This document shows, one piece after another, positions 7,499 to 15,985 of a DNA stretch of 64,000 bases. The first letter of the stretch is position 1, and the number at the start of each line of letters is the position of its first letter. The notes below the pieces were generated by a model. That model was not told where the DNA came from. It saw nothing but the letters and a program-made list of their open reading frames with translations, and made no database searches. The DNA is taken from positions 46,156 through 110,155 of the forward strand of contig CALJLN010000009.1 of NCBI GenBank assembly GCA_937982565.1. The letters run 5' to 3'. The translations under genes and the position numbers were made by a program. This stretch comes from UBA2421 sp002343075. GTDB taxonomy: Bacteria > Planctomycetota > Phycisphaerae > Tepidisphaerales > Tepidisphaeraceae.

Positions 7499-7768
7499 TT
7501 ACTAACCCGGCGGCTCTCATTGCAAGGAGGATCGCGCGATTTTTGCCAATCGCGTGGATTCAGCCTCGGCAAATCCGGGTTGGCCGGATATCTGCTGCAA
7601 TTTTCCCAGTTTGCCGGCATCCCGTTCACAATCTCCTGCGGGACTTCCGATACGAAACCGCCCACGTTTTCCGCTGCTCTGAGCAGAAAACGCGGGCGGG
7701 GCAAACCAATCAGGATTCATCGTCACGGCAAGGCGATACCGACCGGTACCTTCCACCGGCGACGGCGA

Positions 7769-8425
7769 TCAGCCCTTTGCGTTGATTTCCTTTATGAACT
7801 TGTCGGCCTCGGCGATGCTGGCTTCCATCTGTTTGATCAGGCTGTCAATTTCCTGGCCCAGTTCCATCTCGGTTCCCTTTAGCGAGGCAATCGCCTGCGC
7901 GTTCAGGTTGCTCTTGATGAACAGCACGCGGTCTTTGAAGCTCGTCAGCACAGGGTCCATCGCCCCGGCAGCGGTGTCCATTCGGGCGAGAAGGCCGTTG
8001 TAGCTTTCCTCGGTCTTGTCATACAAGCCCTGGCTCTTGCCTTTCAGGTTGGCGTCATTGATTTCGTTGATTTCACCCTTCCACTCGGTGAACATCGCCG
8101 TGCCGACATTGCGCACGCTTGCAATGCGGCCACGCACGTCGTCGGCCTGGCTGGCGCAGGCTTCGTACTCTTTGTTGAGCTTGTTGTACATCTTCTCCAG
8201 GTCGCCGCCGTCGAAGTTGACGACCGACTTGAACTGCTCCAGCGCGCTGGTGAACTGTTCCTTCGCTTCAGTCTGCTCCGCCGACGCTTTCTTGACGTAA
8301 TCGACGAGTCTTTCACGCTTGGCATAGCCGCCGAAGTTTTCCCATGCGTTGTAATACGCCTCACGCGTGGTCTGACAGCCGACGAGGGTGGCCAGAATGC
8401 AGGTGGATAGAATAATCGTTCGCAT
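7769..8425 (-). CDS. DUF2959-type lipoprotein
   Basis: The 218-residue protein begins MRTIILSTCILATLVGC, a lipoprotein signal with the lipidated Cys at residue 17, so it should be membrane-anchored and periplasmic. The rest is highly charged and predicted helical: REAYYNAWENFGGYAKRERL, then EQFTSALEQFKSVVNFDGGD and a coiled C-terminal half. This matches DUF2959 proteins, whose role is unknown. The ATG at 8425 is preferred over a TTG one codon upstream because of its GGAG upstream. The neighbouring PhnD-like gene starts 38 bases further upstream on the same strand, so both may be co-transcribed. Confidence 0.85.
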   Translation of the reverse strand: MRTIILSTCILATLVGCQTTREAYYNAWENFGGYAKRERLVDYVKKASAEQTEAKEQFTSALEQFKSVVNFDGGDLEKMYNKLNKEYEACASQADDVRGRIASVRNVGTAMFTEWKGEINEINDANLKGKSQGLYDKTEESYNGLLARMDTAAGAMDPVLTSFKDRVLFIKSNLNAQAIASLKGTEMELGQEIDSLIKQMEASIAEADKFIKEINAKG

Positions 8426-8462
8426 CAAGATCAGACTCCTTCAAAACTCAACTCAACTCGTG

Positions 8463-9539
8463 TTACTCCGGCAGCCGATGAGCATAGCCAATGCCATCAT
8501 CGATTCGCCGGACTTGCTCCCAATCAACCTTATAGTCGGCTGCGGCAAACCGCGACTGGCCCGCATTGCTGAAATAAGTGGCGACGGATGTTCCGGTCCA
8601 GTCGAAAGAATTCAGGGACTCCCGCAGTTTTGCAGCCAGTTCGGGCTTCAACTGATGAGCATACCCGAAAGCCGCCGATGGAAAGTCGGCCGATTCGTGG
8701 ATGACCCGGAAATCGCTCTCTTTGATCAGCCCCGCGCCGACCGACCGTTTGAGCACATCGCTGGCAACGGCGGCGGCCTCGAACGACTTCTTGGCGATGC
8801 CGTCGATCGATGCATCCTGCCCGCCAGAATAGCGGATGCCATAATCGCGGCCGGGAAGCAGATCAAACTTTTCCTTCAGTGCGACGAGCGGCGCCTTGTA
8901 GCCTGAATTGCTGCTGGCGTCGGTAAAAGCCAGCTCGCGCCCTTTAAGATCGGCCACCGTCTTAATCGGGCTATCTGCGGGGACAATGATTTGCATCTTA
9001 TAGAACCCGCGATTGTCGCCCCCGGCGAGCAGAGAGACGGGCACAAATCCCGCCGCGTTGACCGCGATGGGCACCCCCCCGGTGTTGAACGCCGTCAGGT
9101 GCAGCTTGCCGTCGCGCAACGCGATTAACTGTTTCTCGGTCGATTCAAACACAACATATTCCACCGGCCTTCCGGTTTGCCTGGAGACATAAGCCATCAA
9201 ATCTGCAAAAGCGTCTTTGAATGGCTGCGCGTCTTCGGAGGTGACATAGCTGAAAAAAAGTGTCGGCGGATCGATGAGCGACGCGGCTTCGGCGGGGCTG
9301 TCGGCGATGAGGTCGCCGTCGGCGTCGATATATCGCGCGTCCATCGCGTTGACGACCGGCGCGCCCAACCCCGTGAGCTTGATCAGCTCATCCTGCGTCT
9401 TTTGCAGAAACTCCTTCGACGGATTGCGGACGACCGAAACCCAGACCACCGCTGATACGACCGCGGCAACGACTAGCAGCCCGACAATTACCAGCAGCAG
9501 GCTGCGCACGTCACCATAATTTCGAACCCCGGTTCGCAT
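8463..9539 (-). CDS. PhnD-like periplasmic substrate-binding protein, membrane-anchored
   Basis: The 358-residue protein has one transmembrane segment at about residues 12-36 (LLLVIVGLLVVAAVVSAVVW), then a type 2 periplasmic-binding fold of the phosphonate-binding PhnD family. Family segments are YVTSEDAQPFKDAFADLMAY, LRDGKLHLTAFNTGGVPIA, LKGRELAFTDASSNSGYKAP and a late HESADFPSAAFGYAHQL. No ABC permease or ATPase lies nearby, so the ligand and the partner transporter are unknown. The same gene pair (with the DUF2959 lipoprotein) could be a sensory or scavenging unit, but that is speculation. Confidence 0.85.
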   Translation of the reverse strand: MRTGVRNYGDVRSLLLVIVGLLVVAAVVSAVVWVSVVRNPSKEFLQKTQDELIKLTGLGAPVVNAMDARYIDADGDLIADSPAEAASLIDPPTLFFSYVTSEDAQPFKDAFADLMAYVSRQTGRPVEYVVFESTEKQLIALRDGKLHLTAFNTGGVPIAVNAAGFVPVSLLAGGDNRGFYKMQIIVPADSPIKTVADLKGRELAFTDASSNSGYKAPLVALKEKFDLLPGRDYGIRYSGGQDASIDGIAKKSFEAAAVASDVLKRSVGAGLIKESDFRVIHESADFPSAAFGYAHQLKPELAAKLRESLNSFDWTGTSVATYFSNAGQSRFAAADYKVDWEQVRRIDDGIGYAHRLPE

Positions 9540-9621
9540 AGCATCACCTCAATGTCGGCACCCCGCCTAAGTCGGGCCGATGATACATGATGACGTGCCG
9601 CCGTTGCCAACTCTTGGCAAA

Positions 9622-10998
9622 TTACACACTTGTGACCGCCGTGGCCTCCCTTTGCGCCTCCGGCGGCTCGATCGGCTTGACGCCATGCAACTCACCCAGA
9701 TTTCGCAGCCGGGGGAATGTTCGGGCGATGGCAAACACCACTAGAATTGTGCCAATTCCTCCCGCTACGACCGATTTCACCGGGCCCATGAAGTGTGCTG
9801 TCACGCCCGACTCAACTTTACCAAGCTCGTTACTGGAAATGATGAAGATCTGGTTAACCGCGGACACGCGGCCACGCATGTTGTCGGGCGTGGCGAGCTG
9901 CACGAGTGTATGGCGGATTACGACGCTCAGGTTGTCGCAAACACCCGTAATCGCGAGCATGAAAAAGCTCAGCCAAAAATAGTGCGATAGCCCAAAGATG
10001 ATGGTCGCAACCCCATAGAACGCGACCGCGACGAGCATGGTCCTTCCGGCGCGCTTCGGCGGGGGGCGGTGGGCCTGGATGATAGCCATCATGACCGCGC
10101 CGATCGATGGTGCAGCCATTAGCCAGCCGTAAATCAGCGCCTGCTCTTTCGGTGAGTCTGACATACGTTCGGCGAACGCCGGCAGCAGCGCGGTGGCGCC
10201 ACTCAACAGCACGGCCAGCAAATCCAGCAGCATCGGGCCGAGCAGCAAACTGTTGCCGGAAACAAATGTGACCCCGGCGGCGAAATTTTTCCAGGTCATC
10301 GGCTGCCGCGCGCCGGCGGCACGGATATCGGGGAGAAAGAACGTGAGAATCATACATCCGGCCATCGCGATCCCGCTCACAAGATACGCCCAGCGGACGC
10401 CCAGCCCGGCGATGATAAATCCGGTGCACGCCGGCGATATCGATGCGGCCAGCTCAAACATGCTGCTGTTCCAGGTGACCGCATTTGCAAAGATCGACTT
10501 TGGTACGAGATTGGGGAGTATCGAGGCCCGCGAGGGTCGGCCAAACGTCAGCGCGACCGCATTCACCACGAGAAGCGCAAAAATGGCAGGAAGTGTGTGC
10601 CAGAATGATAGCGCGAGCGGGCAGGCGACCAGGAAAACCTGTGTGAAAAGCAGAACCCGCTTGCGGCTGAACGTGTCGGCGACGTGGCCGGCGGGCATTG
10701 CCAGGGCGAGCAGCGGAATGGCGTTTGCCAGGCCGATCATGCCGACCATGAGCGATGACTTGGTCTTCTGGTATACATCAAAGTTCGCCGCCGCTGAGAG
10801 CGTTTGGCTGCCGATGATTGCCAGGACAAAACTAGTGCAGTAGAGGCGATAAGCCGGCACGCGAAAGGCTGCGTAAGGGTCATGCTTTTGTAGTGCCGTA
10901 GTTTTCGCAGGCAGGGGGGCCACCTCTGCGGTGATGCCCTCGAGCAGTTCGCTATCGCGGCCTTGGGTTGGAACGGGCTTCGGGGTTGGCTCGGTCAT
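9622..10998 (-). CDS. MFS transporter (EntS-like MFS_3 type)
   Basis: This 458-residue protein has about 12 hydrophobic segments and the MFS motif-A-like loop GHVADTFSRKRVLL after the second segment. A second loop motif, MRGRVSAVNQIF, appears in the C-terminal half, as in EntS-like exporters. The first 50 residues are a Pro/Thr/Glu-rich cytoplasmic extension. The ATG at 10998 is adopted. It is divergent from the histidine-kinase-like gene. The substrate cannot be told from sequence; efflux of a small molecule or siderophore is the family norm. Confidence 0.9.
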   Translation of the reverse strand: MTEPTPKPVPTQGRDSELLEGITAEVAPLPAKTTALQKHDPYAAFRVPAYRLYCTSFVLAIIGSQTLSAAANFDVYQKTKSSLMVGMIGLANAIPLLALAMPAGHVADTFSRKRVLLFTQVFLVACPLALSFWHTLPAIFALLVVNAVALTFGRPSRASILPNLVPKSIFANAVTWNSSMFELAASISPACTGFIIAGLGVRWAYLVSGIAMAGCMILTFFLPDIRAAGARQPMTWKNFAAGVTFVSGNSLLLGPMLLDLLAVLLSGATALLPAFAERMSDSPKEQALIYGWLMAAPSIGAVMMAIIQAHRPPPKRAGRTMLVAVAFYGVATIIFGLSHYFWLSFFMLAITGVCDNLSVVIRHTLVQLATPDNMRGRVSAVNQIFIISSNELGKVESGVTAHFMGPVKSVVAGGIGTILVVFAIARTFPRLRNLGELHGVKPIEPPEAQREATAVTSV

Positions 10999-11067
10999 GA
11001 ATCGGGGGGCTACAGTAGCGAAGATGGGGATTTCCGCTAGCGTCGATCAAGCGTTGCGCGGTAGAAT

Positions 11068-11799
11068 ATGGAGCGGCGTGAAGACCGCCAAACCCTCATG
11101 GCTAGCCAGGACCCTGATGCACGTTTCTTATCCGTTCTCAGCCACGATCTTCGCGGCGGGCTGCACAGCGTGCAGTTGGCGATGGACATGCTCCGGGGCG
11201 ATGTGCTCGATAGTGTGCCGATGGAGCAGTTGCTGGGCGATGTCGAGCTTGCCCGAAAATCGCTCGTGGAAGCGGGCGCCCGGACCGAACGCATCATCTG
11301 CGCGCGCCGGATGGACCGCGGGGTGATGCCGGTCCGAATTGTGGAGGCCGATGTCATCCCCGCGATTCAGGCCGCGGTTCGGGTGACTTCGCTCGCCGAG
11401 GAAGATGCAGCGGCGCGAGTTCACCTTAGCCTTGTTCCGACTGCTGTGCTTCAAACCGATGCTCGGTTGGCAGGCGAACTCGTCGGCGGGTTGCTGGATT
11501 ACCTGCTGCGCGAAGTAACTGGTAGCACCATCCGGCTGACGCTCGACGCAGGCGGCCTGCTTGAAATCGCGGTGGATCGGGATTGGATCACCCCGCAGGT
11601 GTCGGCGATGCTCTCCGTCGCCACCAACGACCCACCGTTTGCCGAACCCACCCTCGGCCTCTACGTCGCCGGCGCAGCGGCTCGGCTGCTCGGCACGGTG
11701 ATTCAAACCGCCGCCGACCATTCGCTGACCGTATCGCTGCGCGGACAATCACAGGCCGGACCACTACATGCCGGACAATCGCATTCCCGCGGAGCCTGA
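11068..11799 (+). CDS. Degenerate histidine-kinase-like protein
   Basis: Residues 20-40 (FLSVLSHDLRGGLHSVQLAM) are a histidine-kinase dimerization box with the phospho-acceptor His at residue 26. The expected ATPase domain is poorly kept: the N-box position reads LVGGLLDYLLRE without the Asn, no DxGxG is found, and only a G2-like LGLYVAGAAARLLG remains. There is no sensor or transmembrane part and no response regulator beside it. It may be a phosphotransfer or binding protein rather than a kinase. An alternative start is ATG 11098; a TAGAAT directly before ATG 11068 would favour it. Confidence 0.65.
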   Translation: MERREDRQTLMASQDPDARFLSVLSHDLRGGLHSVQLAMDMLRGDVLDSVPMEQLLGDVELARKSLVEAGARTERIICARRMDRGVMPVRIVEADVIPAIQAAVRVTSLAEEDAAARVHLSLVPTAVLQTDARLAGELVGGLLDYLLREVTGSTIRLTLDAGGLLEIAVDRDWITPQVSAMLSVATNDPPFAEPTLGLYVAGAAARLLGTVIQTAADHSLTVSLRGQSQAGPLHAGQSHSRGA

Positions 11800-11831
11800 C
11801 GGCATGCCGCCGACAGCCGCATTGACTCCAT

Positions 11832-11870
11832 GAATCGATCCGCCGAATCGATCCGCGGAATCGATCCGCG
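11832..11870. repeat. Three tandem copies of a 13-base unit
   Basis: The unit GAATCGATCCGCG is repeated three times head to tail at 11832, 11845 and 11858; the first copy ends in C instead of G. It lies in the 104-base gap between two convergent stop codons. No function is apparent; slippage or a protein-binding iteron are both possible. Confidence 0.8.
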
Positions 11871-11903
11871 CAACCCAACCGGCGCGAGTCAAATCGACTG
11901 GAG

Positions 11904-13115
11904 CTATCTCATCTCCTCGAATGCACCGACGACAGGCAGCGGGCCAACCAGCGGCGCCGCGTAGTCGATGAACGCACGGGTGATGTTGTTTCCGCCAGCG
12001 ATGAACGCGGGGTCGAGATGCTTGGTTTCGCGGGCCACGGTTTCCAGGGGCGTAAGAAACAGCTCGATCTTATATGGGCTGTCGCTGATGCGTTTCATCG
12101 CGACACTGCCGCTCACGCCCTTGGCCTTGCTGTGCAGCACCGCGGCACGGCCGACCTCCCGGGCTTCATTTGCATCCACTTCGCTCAAAAACCCCGGAAA
12201 CGACCGCTGCAGGTAGCCAAACGTGTCGGCCCGTACGCGCAGTTTCTTTCCGCCCGCCGGCGTGAGCCTGGTCAGGCAGAGGTTTGCCATGCAATCGCCC
12301 AGCGCGCCGGTACCGGCAAGCTGCACATTGCCGTGCGCGTCTTTATCGAGATTGGTGAGCAATGACTCGGTCCAGGTCTTCTTTGTTGTCGGGTTCATCA
12401 ACCCTTCGCTGACTGCGATCAGACATCGGCCCCGCTTGGAGTAAACCGCATCAACATCCGCGAGAAACTTTTCCTCGCTCAGCGGGGCTTCGGGCACATA
12501 GATCAGATGTGGCCCGTCTTCATCGTGCAGCCGAGCCAAAACACTGGCGGCAGTCAGGAACCCGGCGTTGCGGCCCATGATCACATCGATCTTGATCCCG
12601 GGCAGCGACTTGTTATCAAAATTATCTCCGCGCATGGCCGACGCCACAAACTTCGCTGCCGAGCCGAAGCCGGGGCAGTGGTCGTGAACGCGCAAATCAT
12701 TGTCAATCGTCTTTGGGATATGAAAGACCTGTAGTTCGTACCCCTCTTTCTTTGCCAGCTCATTGACAATCCGCGCGGTGTCGGCCGAATCGTTCCCGCC
12801 GATGTAAAAGAAATAGTGGACGTCATGCTTCTTGAAGCTGGCGAAAATCTTCTGGCAATACTCGGCATCGGGCTTGTCGCGCGTGCTCCCCAGCGCGGCA
12901 GCGGGGGTAATCGCAATCTTTTCGAGCAATTCGCCCGGCTGGCCCTTCAGCGGGATGAACGATTCATTGATGATTCCTCGGACGCCGTGTCGCGCGCCGA
13001 AGAGCTCGTCGATGTGGCTGGACTTGGCGACTTCCTCGATCACCCCCACCAATGACTGGTTGATGACAGAAGTTGGCCCGCCCGACTGACCGATGACTGC
13101 GTTCTTTTTGCTCAT
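11904..13115 (-). CDS. 6-phosphofructokinase, PPi-dependent type
   Basis: The enzyme phosphorylates fructose 6-phosphate at the key glycolytic step. The ATG at 13115 gives 403 residues starting MSKKNAVIGQSGGPTSVINQ. Two positions decide the phosphoryl donor: residues 134-140 are PKTIDND, with Lys where ATP enzymes have Gly, and residues 106-109 are GGND, whose final Asp replaces the ATP-type Gly. Both indicate pyrophosphate, which makes the step reversible. The Asn at residue 108 where most enzymes have Asp is unusual. DVIMGRNAGFLTAAS and GYLQRSFPG are further family marks. It is divergent from the IspD-like gene. Confidence 0.9.
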   Translation of the reverse strand: MSKKNAVIGQSGGPTSVINQSLVGVIEEVAKSSHIDELFGARHGVRGIINESFIPLKGQPGELLEKIAITPAAALGSTRDKPDAEYCQKIFASFKKHDVHYFFYIGGNDSADTARIVNELAKKEGYELQVFHIPKTIDNDLRVHDHCPGFGSAAKFVASAMRGDNFDNKSLPGIKIDVIMGRNAGFLTAASVLARLHDEDGPHLIYVPEAPLSEEKFLADVDAVYSKRGRCLIAVSEGLMNPTTKKTWTESLLTNLDKDAHGNVQLAGTGALGDCMANLCLTRLTPAGGKKLRVRADTFGYLQRSFPGFLSEVDANEAREVGRAAVLHSKAKGVSGSVAMKRISDSPYKIELFLTPLETVARETKHLDPAFIAGGNNITRAFIDYAAPLVGPLPVVGAFEEMR

Positions 13116-13247
13116 GTGTGTATTCTCACTTTCGCTCTCGGTTGGTTTTGAAGCGGGGATGATAGTGGCCGATCGCTTCGACACAACAGCGAAACGCGTG
13201 AATGATTCACTTTTGCATTTCGCATCCCGATTTTGACAATTCTATGC

Positions 13248-13952
13248 ATGAGCCAGCCGCAGTTCAGCGTCATTCTCTTCACCTCCGCTCCGCCGGGCAT
13301 GCCGGGGGCGGAAACGGGGGCCGCGACGATGAAAGTCGATGGCCGCGAGGCGCTGCTGCGCACGGTTGAGCTGTTTCTCAACCGCGACCCGATCAAGCAG
13401 ATTCAGATCTGCTTTCTCCCGGCGGCGGTGGAGGAGGCGAAACGTAAGTTTGGCGGGCACCTGGGCTTCAGCGGGGTGAAGCTGGTCTCGGCGGGGCCGA
13501 AGTGGATTGATCAGGTCGCCGCGGCGGGCGAAAACCTCTCGGCGGACGCAACGCACGTCATCATCCACGACGCCGCCCGGTGTGCGGTGCCGTTCGACGA
13601 TCTCGATGCGATCATCGCCGCGGCACTAAAATCGCCCTCGTGCTGTCTCACAGCACCGCTGCGCGCGCCGTTGCTGGAACTCGATGAAACCGCCGCCGCC
13701 GTTGCGCTGCACTCACAGGCTGGCTTTGTGCAAATGCTACTGCCGATGTGCCTGAGCAAATCGCGATTCCAGAAACTCGTCCAGGAAAAGCAGGAACCGC
13801 ACGCCAGCGAGTGGACGCTGATCAAGGGTTCGAGCCTCAATGTCCGCCCGAGCGGTGGGGGCGAAGCAGGCTTCATGAAGGCGATGCTTCAACAGCTTCC
13901 CAAGCCAAAGATGAAAGCGCCGAGTAGTCCATTCGATGAAGCGCAGTGGTAG
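13248..13952 (+). CDS. IspD-like cytidylyltransferase, probably degenerate
   Basis: The 234-residue product resembles 2-C-methyl-D-erythritol 4-phosphate cytidylyltransferase of isoprenoid synthesis in its middle: ATHVIIHDAARCAVPFDDLD holds the IspD motif HDAAR at residues 107-111. The N-terminal nucleotide loop (AAGxGxRM) is replaced by FTSAPPGMPGAETGAATMK, and the C-terminal NIKVT segment by SSLNVRPSGGGEAG. Catalysis by the usual route is doubtful, so it may be a divergent family member with another role. The ATG at 13248 is preferred to an upstream TTG. The next gene starts 38 bases downstream on the same strand. Confidence 0.65.
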   Translation: MSQPQFSVILFTSAPPGMPGAETGAATMKVDGREALLRTVELFLNRDPIKQIQICFLPAAVEEAKRKFGGHLGFSGVKLVSAGPKWIDQVAAAGENLSADATHVIIHDAARCAVPFDDLDAIIAAALKSPSCCLTAPLRAPLLELDETAAAVALHSQAGFVQMLLPMCLSKSRFQKLVQEKQEPHASEWTLIKGSSLNVRPSGGGEAGFMKAMLQQLPKPKMKAPSSPFDEAQW

Positions 13953-13990
13953 CGAGCGGCCTTCTAGAATGTCCTGTTGATGCATCTGCC

Positions 13991-14761
13991 ATGGCCAATC
14001 TCCTTCACGCCACCAACCTGACCTTTGCCTACTCCGATGAGCCGGTGCTGCGCAACGTGACGCTCTCTCTGGCAGCGGGCGAGGTGGTGGCACTTTTTGG
14101 GCCAAATGGAAGCGGCAAGAGTACGCTGATTCAGCTCTTGCTCGGCGCGCTGCGCGGCGTGGGTGAGATTTCGTGGCACGACAAACCGATTGCGGCATAT
14201 AGGCGCAACGAGTTGGCGAAACTGGTGGCCTATTTGCCACAGTCGCCAGCGATGGAACCTTCGCAGCGGGTTTCGGAAGTCATCGGCCTGGGCCGCCTGC
14301 CTTATTGGGGAGCGTTCGGGATTGAATCTGCCCGCGATGCGGAAGTGGTCGAGCGCGTCGCGGAACAACTCTCACTGACATCACTGCTCTCGCGACGCAT
14401 GGACGAGCTTTCCGGCGGCCAGCGCCAACGCGTCTTCCTCGGAAGATGCCTGGCGCAAGAGCCACGCGCGCTGTTACTGGACGAACCCAGTACATTTCTG
14501 GATTTGCGGCATCAGGTCGACCTCCACCAGCTTTTGCGGCGTCTGGCCCGGGATCAGCAGATGGGCATTCTGATGGCATCACACGACCTCAATCTCACCG
14601 CACTGCACGCCGACCGGGCAATCGTGCTTCACGAGGGGCATTCTGTGGCCGACGGCCTGCCCGAGGCAGTTCTTTCGCCGGAGTTGCTGGCACGCGTCTA
14701 CGGTGTCTTGATGCAGCGGGTGATGGTGGGCGGGGAATCGCATCTCGTTGTTGCAACCTGA
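13991..14761 (+). CDS. ABC transporter ATPase, iron-siderophore/cobalamin/haem type
   Basis: This 256-residue protein is the ATP-hydrolysing subunit of a FecE/BtuD/HmuV-like importer. Walker A is GPNGSGKST (residues 37-45), the signature LSGGQRQRVFLGRCLAQEP, Walker B RALLLDEPST, and the switch His lies in MASHDLNLTALHADR. The end GLPEAVLSPELLARVYGV is typical of the Fe/B12 subfamily. No permease or binding protein of that class is in the window, so its partners must be elsewhere. The ATG at 13991 matches family starts; an upstream ATG would overlap the IspD-like stop. Confidence 0.92.
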   Translation: MANLLHATNLTFAYSDEPVLRNVTLSLAAGEVVALFGPNGSGKSTLIQLLLGALRGVGEISWHDKPIAAYRRNELAKLVAYLPQSPAMEPSQRVSEVIGLGRLPYWGAFGIESARDAEVVERVAEQLSLTSLLSRRMDELSGGQRQRVFLGRCLAQEPRALLLDEPSTFLDLRHQVDLHQLLRRLARDQQMGILMASHDLNLTALHADRAIVLHEGHSVADGLPEAVLSPELLARVYGVLMQRVMVGGESHLVVAT

Positions 14762-14784
14762 ATGAACTGTGCCATCTGTGGCAC

Positions 14785-15882
14785 CTATGTGCGTACCCAC
14801 GCACCATTGGCGCGAGCCGACGCATACGCCGCGGCGACGATTGCCACGGGTTCGCGGGCGGCGAGTCCGTCAATCGCCGGGGCTTTTTGGCTTTGAATGG
14901 CCTGTACAAACTCCTCAATCTGTGCCCGGTGAGCGTCGCCCCATTTCGCGCCGTCGGGTGCCGAGGGCAGGCGATCAATCGCGTCATTCTGCACACTCGC
15001 CGTCCCGCCGCGCGCTACGCTTACGGCGTGCGCGGCGGCGGCGTGGGACTCAAAGGTACGGCCGTCTTTCAGGGCAATTCGCCGAATGTTGTCCCCTTCG
15101 AGCAGGATCGAGCCGAGCGTGCCATGTATCTCGATGCGAGCCGGAAGCCCATCAAAGGCAGCGGTGGTTGCCAGCATGCTGCCGATTGCCCCGTTGCGAA
15201 AGCGAAGCGAGAGCACCGCGACATCTTCGACGTCAATTCGTTCGTGCGCTGCAGTCTGAAGCTGAGCCGACACCTCGGCCACACCGCCGGCAAGCCATTG
15301 CAGGAGATCGACCGTGTGAATGCCCTGGTTCATCAGCGCGCCGCCGTCGAGCCTGGCGGTGCCACGCCACTCGCCTTCGTCGTAGTAAGACTGTGATCGA
15401 TACCACTTACACTCTCCAGTGGCCAGCACAATGCGTCCTAGCTCGCCCGCGTCGATCATCCGCCGGGCAAGTTGCGTGCCTGCATCAAATCGATGCTGGC
15501 TGATGATCCCGAGCTTGCCCCGGCTTTGCCGTGCCGCGGCGATGAGGCGGTCGCACTCGGCGAGCGAGACATCCATCGGCTTTTCGACGAGCACATGCTT
15601 GTGATGGGCGAGGCAGGCAATGGCGTGCTCGGCGTGCATGCCGCTGGGTGTGCAGATGCAGGCGACCTCGACCGCAGGATCGGCGGCGAGCGACGCGTGG
15701 TCTGGGTGAACGGCACTCACATCAAACCGCTTTGCCAGTGCGTCGGCGCGCGGCTGCAATGGATCGGCCACGGCGACGACCCGGTGGCCCAATTGCCGGA
15801 TTGCGCCCGCGTGCGTTGCCGCTATGCTCCCGCAGCCGACAATTCCGAATCGAATGACCTTTGATGATTGCGCCTCAGACAT
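14785..15882 (-). CDS. Gfo/Idh/MocA-family oxidoreductase
   Basis: The 365-residue protein has a Rossmann fold with FGIVGCGSIAATHAGAIRQL near its start, the conserved EKP of the family (HVLVEKPMDVSLAECDRL), and the C-terminal substrate domain with YDEGEWRGTARLDGGALMNQGIHT, whose Lys and His residues act in NAD(P)-dependent oxidation of sugars or inositols. The substrate cannot be assigned. ATG 15882 is preferred to a TTG two codons upstream. It converges on the ABC ATPase gene. Confidence 0.93.
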   Translation of the reverse strand: MSEAQSSKVIRFGIVGCGSIAATHAGAIRQLGHRVVAVADPLQPRADALAKRFDVSAVHPDHASLAADPAVEVACICTPSGMHAEHAIACLAHHKHVLVEKPMDVSLAECDRLIAAARQSRGKLGIISQHRFDAGTQLARRMIDAGELGRIVLATGECKWYRSQSYYDEGEWRGTARLDGGALMNQGIHTVDLLQWLAGGVAEVSAQLQTAAHERIDVEDVAVLSLRFRNGAIGSMLATTAAFDGLPARIEIHGTLGSILLEGDNIRRIALKDGRTFESHAAAAHAVSVARGGTASVQNDAIDRLPSAPDGAKWGDAHRAQIEEFVQAIQSQKAPAIDGLAAREPVAIVAAAYASARANGAWVRT

Positions 15883-15952
15883 AACCAAGCACTGGAAGTG
15901 ACTGACCCAAACTACATAAGACTGCGGCCATCATTGCCGGAATTCGTTTTCG

Positions 15953-15985
15953 CCGCTAACTGCCCGCTAACTGCCCGCTAACTGC
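15953..15985. repeat. Three tandem copies of an 11-base unit carrying the ClC stop codon
   Basis: CCGCTAACTGC is repeated three times in a row. Read on the minus strand each copy supplies a TAG, and because 11 is not a multiple of 3 the three TAGs fall in three different frames. The first of them is the stop of the ClC gene. Confidence 0.85.
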
